Assembly (NCBI GenBank): GCA_017427465.1
Contig: JAFRST010000027.1
Span: forward strand, 1 to 64,000
Length of the DNA stretch: 64,000 nt
Direction: 5' to 3'
From: Clostridiales bacterium
Lineage (GTDB): Bacteria; Bacillota; Clostridia; Saccharofermentanales; Saccharofermentanaceae
A model generated the notes under the pieces. It searched no databases. It was given only the letters and a program-made list of their open reading frames with translations, and had not been told where the DNA came from. The position numbers were made by a program, and so were the translations under genes. Below are positions 61,067 to 64,000 of the stretch, in pieces; position 1 is the first letter of the stretch; each line of letters starts with the position of its first letter.

Positions 61067-62385
61067 TGAAAGTTTATTTCCTGACATTAGGATGCAGAGT
61101 TAATCAATATGAGACAGATGCCGCAAGGCGTCTGTTTCTTGATAATGGGCACGAAAATGTCGACTCTCCTGAGGAGGCTGATGTATGTATCGTCAATACC
61201 TGTTCGGTAACGGGAGAAGCGGACAGAAAGTCTTCCCAGATGCTCCGGAGGATGGCCAAGAATAATCCCGGAGCCGTTATCGTTGCCATGGGCTGCGCAT
61301 CAGAGCTTAAGAACGGCGAAGTCCCTGCGGATATCGTTATCGGCACGAGAGATAAGAATACCGTCGTTGCCAGAGTTGAGGAGTTCCTGGCAAAACGAGA
61401 CAACAAGGAGCTGGACCATAAGACCAGCCACATAAGGCCTGAAGTCAGCAAGAGTGATGAGTACCATGACTTCGGTACTGTCCTGTCGCCTGAAGGCACC
61501 AGGGCATTCATAAAGATTGAAGACGGCTGCAACAATTTCTGCACATACTGCGTCATTCCCTATGCCAGGGGAAGGGTCGTCAGCAGAAGTGAAGAGTCCT
61601 GTGTCAAAGAGGCTGAATTCCTTGTGGAGAACGGCTTTAAGGAGATCATCGTATCCGGTATCCACCTCTGCTCTTACGGTAAAGATCAGGGCAAAGACAT
61701 AACGGCGCTTTTGGATCTCCTTAAGAAGATAGATGCTATTCCGGGCATTGAAAGGCTACGGCTCGGTTCGCTGGAGCCCAAGTCCATGACGCCTGAATTC
61801 ATCGCAGGCCTGAAGGAACTTAAACACCTTTGCCCGCACTTTCATCTGTCGCTCCAGAGCGGCTCAGATACCGTCTTAAAGTGCATGAACAGGAAGTATA
61901 CGACTGCTGAATATGAGGACAGGGTAAATGCTCTCCGCTCGGAGTTCCCGGATATGTCACTTACTACGGACATCATCACGGGCTTTCCTGAAGAGACCGA
62001 GGCAGAGTTCGCGGAGACAATAGAATTTGCTAAGAAACTGAAGTTTGCCAAGATCCATGTTTTCCCGTATTCAGAGCGTGAAGGCACTAAGGCGGCAGCC
62101 ATGCCACAGATGGATATGAGCATCAGAAAAGCCCGCGCCAAGAGGCTTATAGAAGTATCGGAAAAGCTCGAAGCGGAGTTCTCATCTTCCATGGTTGGAA
62201 ATGAAGCCGAGATACTCATCGAGAAGTTCGAAGAACGTGAAGGCAAGCTTGTTGCTGAAGGTTATACGGCTAACTATGTCAGAACTTTTGCTGATGTTAC
62301 TGGCAGGGAGTTCTCGAGAGGAGACATCGTAAAAGGTTTTGTCACAGGCAGCGAGAAAAGCAGTTGCTTTATTACAATCGCGTGA
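61066..62385 (+). CDS. mtaB: tRNA t6A37 methylthiotransferase
   Basis: 439 residues. N-terminal UPF0004 domain with LGCRVNQYETDA and VNTCSVTGEADRKS (cluster cysteines), radical SAM domain with CNNFCTYC, and a C-terminal TRAM domain. The LGCRVNQYE opening marks the MtaB branch, which turns t6A37 into ms2t6A in ANN-reading tRNAs, rather than MiaB or RimO. The ATG overlaps aspS (TAATG), so it is co-controlled by the Asp T-box. Confidence 0.94.
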   Translation: MKVYFLTLGCRVNQYETDAARRLFLDNGHENVDSPEEADVCIVNTCSVTGEADRKSSQMLRRMAKNNPGAVIVAMGCASELKNGEVPADIVIGTRDKNTVVARVEEFLAKRDNKELDHKTSHIRPEVSKSDEYHDFGTVLSPEGTRAFIKIEDGCNNFCTYCVIPYARGRVVSRSEESCVKEAEFLVENGFKEIIVSGIHLCSYGKDQGKDITALLDLLKKIDAIPGIERLRLGSLEPKSMTPEFIAGLKELKHLCPHFHLSLQSGSDTVLKCMNRKYTTAEYEDRVNALRSEFPDMSLTTDIITGFPEETEAEFAETIEFAKKLKFAKIHVFPYSEREGTKAAAMPQMDMSIRKARAKRLIEVSEKLEAEFSSSMVGNEAEILIEKFEEREGKLVAEGYTANYVRTFADVTGREFSRGDIVKGFVTGSEKSSCFITIA

Positions 62386-62459
62386 TATTTATCGGTTTTC
62401 TGACATATATTATCGGATTTGTTATGTAACTGTGAATTATTTATGAAATCTTCCCTTTT

Positions 62460-62488
62460 TTGTAATATAATGCAATTTAGATTATGCT
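62460..62488 (+). promoter_or_regulatory. Promoter of the surface-protein gene
   Basis: TTGTAA (62460-62465) and TATGCT (62483-62488), spacer 17 bases, followed by GAGGGAGGA six bases before the ATG. Confidence 0.6.
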
Positions 62489-62516
62489 AATAAACTCTGT
62501 TGAGGGAGGATATTAA

Positions 62517-64000
62517 ATGAAAAAGGGAATTACCAAAGCATTAGCTATGTTCTGTGCTACGGCAATGATCGTGAGCGTATTCTCGGTAAATGTATTCGCT
62601 GCAGAGGAGAAAACGGAACCTCAAACACCGATGGAACAACCTAAGCTGGATGAAGATGAAGAGCAGGAACAGAACGAAGATCCTCAGGTTGCACCTGCTA
62701 ATCAGAATGAGGAGCCTGTAGCTGCTCCTGTAAATCAGAACGAAGAGCCTGCCCAGCAAGAACCTGAACAGCAGGGCGATCCTCAGTCGGCAACGCTTTT
62801 TGCTAATGGCCTGATCACTCAAGCTGATATTAACAATAATGGCGGAATGCTGCCTATAGTCAGCGGTACTTATACTCTTGCTGAGGATATTACTGTTTCA
62901 GATACAGCTCATGTTGTTGATGCAGGAACGCAGATCGTAATTGATCTTGCCGGTTATACGATTTCATACACCGGAACAGGAAGTATGTATAAGCTTGGAA
63001 CGAATACCAAAGATGGTTCAGATGTCCATGTTTACGGTGAGATCAAGCTGACTATTCAGGATTCCGGTAATGGCGGTAAGATCATCGGTTCCGATAATAA
63101 TCTCGGTTCCGTAGATGAATGGGTAAGCATTAAAAATAATAAGGTGAACGTTGGAGAAAATGCTAATAGAGGAGGCTGTGTTCTTATCGAATGCGGTTGT
63201 ACATTTGAGCTTACCGGCGGAACGATCCAGGGCTTTAAAGCCGGTGATGAAGGGGGTGCTGTTTTGGCATCTAACGGTTCCAATTTCATTATGACTGGCG
63301 GAACGATTACAGGTTGTAAAGCTTTGAGTGGTGCCGGATTTGCAGTTCATGGTGCTTCAAACGGTACAGACACCGGTTCAAGTGTTTATTATCACAAGAA
63401 TATGGACGATGAACCGGAGTATAAGAAGCTTTCTATTGTTGCTACAGCAACTGTAACAGGTGGTACGATCACCGGTAATGAGGCAACAGATCTGGGCGGA
63501 GGCATCAGAAACCTCAGAGCTAATCTTATAATCGAGGGCGGTACTGTTCAGGGCAATAAGGCAAAGAACGCCGGTGGCGGTATCTGGGTCTCCAAGGGAA
63601 ATCGTACAAATACTTTGTATATCAGCGGAAGTCCTGTAATCAGTCAGAACACATGCACAGCTGATTCCAAAAAGAACAATCTGTACTACGGTGATGGTGC
63701 TATTTTCAAATTGAACGGTACTCTTAGCTCGTCTGCAGAGATATATGTAAGCAGCTACAGTACTGAAGCTTTTATTAATGTTCTTGACATTAACAGCAAT
63801 TCTTATTCTTTGGATAGTTTCCACTGTGATAACAGTAATTTTGCATTAGAAGTAAAGAGCGGAAAAGTAAGGCTTATCCATAGTTTGCCCAGGATTGAGT
63901 CGTATTCTATGACGGTAGGCGGAGAGATCTTCCTTACTGCAAAAATAAGTCTCGGACAGTACAGCAAAGACAACTGTACTGTGTCTTATGCTTATGAATA
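62517..64000 (+). CDS. Secreted beta-helix-type surface protein, N-terminal part
   Basis: At least 494 residues; runs off the right edge. A signal peptide ends at about residue 28 (VNVFAAEE). Then comes an acidic Pro/Gln/Glu linker with imperfect repeats (VAPANQNEEP, VAAPVNQNEEP; about 30-90). The rest contains repeated short units of the type L-T-G-G-T-I-x-G (FELTGGTIQG, FIMTGGTITG, ATVTGGTITGNEA, LIIEGGTVQGNKA, with GGGI steps), a right-handed parallel beta-helix pattern seen in pectate lyase-like and adhesin proteins. It is probably exported; anchoring cannot be judged without the C-terminus. Catalysis is not evident. Confidence 0.85.
   Translation, partial: MKKGITKALAMFCATAMIVSVFSVNVFAAEEKTEPQTPMEQPKLDEDEEQEQNEDPQVAPANQNEEPVAAPVNQNEEPAQQEPEQQGDPQSATLFANGLITQADINNNGGMLPIVSGTYTLAEDITVSDTAHVVDAGTQIVIDLAGYTISYTGTGSMYKLGTNTKDGSDVHVYGEIKLTIQDSGNGGKIIGSDNNLGSVDEWVSIKNNKVNVGENANRGGCVLIECGCTFELTGGTIQGFKAGDEGGAVLASNGSNFIMTGGTITGCKALSGAGFAVHGASNGTDTGSSVYYHKNMDDEPEYKKLSIVATATVTGGTITGNEATDLGGGIRNLRANLIIEGGTVQGNKAKNAGGGIWVSKGNRTNTLYISGSPVISQNTCTADSKKNNLYYGDGAIFKLNGTLSSSAEIYVSSYSTEAFINVLDINSNSYSLDSFHCDNSNFALEVKSGKVRLIHSLPRIESYSMTVGGEIFLTAKISLGQYSKDNCTVSYAYE

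Overview
The window looks like a chromosomal piece of a Gram-positive, low-to-mid GC Clostridia (Bacillota), probably a gut or rumen carbohydrate fermenter. The evidence is: lipoprotein signal peptides with lipoboxes, a T-box leader, RNase J, a bifunctional Rel, a transketolase split into two genes, B12-dependent methionine synthase without a fused reactivation domain, and many AraC regulators beside sugar uptake and glycosidase genes. I cannot assign a genus; an Oscillospirales/Saccharofermentans-like lineage is only a guess. No tRNA, rRNA, CRISPR array, IS element or prophage was seen.

Layout. 1-2.5 kb: end of a fucose isomerase-like gene, then the two transketolase subunits. 2.5-11.9 kb: carbohydrate block with a YesL-type membrane protein, a sugar ABC importer (binding lipoprotein, MalF-like and MalG-like permeases), a second orphan MalG copy, an AraC regulator and a cytoplasmic GH3 glycosidase. 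12-24.4 kb: housekeeping genes (degenerate prepilin peptidase, rpsU, recJ, rel, RNase J, a cell-wall 3D/SH3 protein, a 53-residue membrane protein, proS), with one odd insert at 13.2-14.2 kb: a PD-(D/E)XK-like protein whose upstream DNA carries three tandem copies of an inverted-repeat unit. 24.4-38.8 kb: secreted transglutaminase/LRR protein, MacB-like ABC exporter, AraC regulator, an acetyltransferase / aminopeptidase P / serine-less hydrolase operon, a MATE exporter, then a TPP riboswitch driving a ThiT-aquaporin fusion, a membrane acyltransferase and a DinB-like protein. 38.9-43 kb: three-gene ABC-2 exporter, divergent AraC regulator and an unknown protein. 43-51.2 kb: metF, methionine synthase reactivation protein and methionine synthase, divergent from a BtuFCD/Fec-type importer that could supply the B12, then a PfoR-type membrane protein. 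51.2-64 kb: possible structured RNA, ABC multidrug-type exporter, Ca2+ P-type ATPase, secG-rnr, T-box-aspS-mtaB, and a secreted beta-helix-type surface protein that runs off the end.

The most unusual object is the riboswitch-controlled fusion of a thiamine ECF S-component to a complete water-type aquaporin (35633-37015). Next are the alternating TTTACCCGT/ACGGGTAAA array (14038-14218), a MalF-like permease with a large acidic extracytoplasmic insert containing an EF-hand-like loop, and two proteins that keep their fold signatures but have lost a catalytic residue (prepilin peptidase-like, alpha/beta hydrolase-like).
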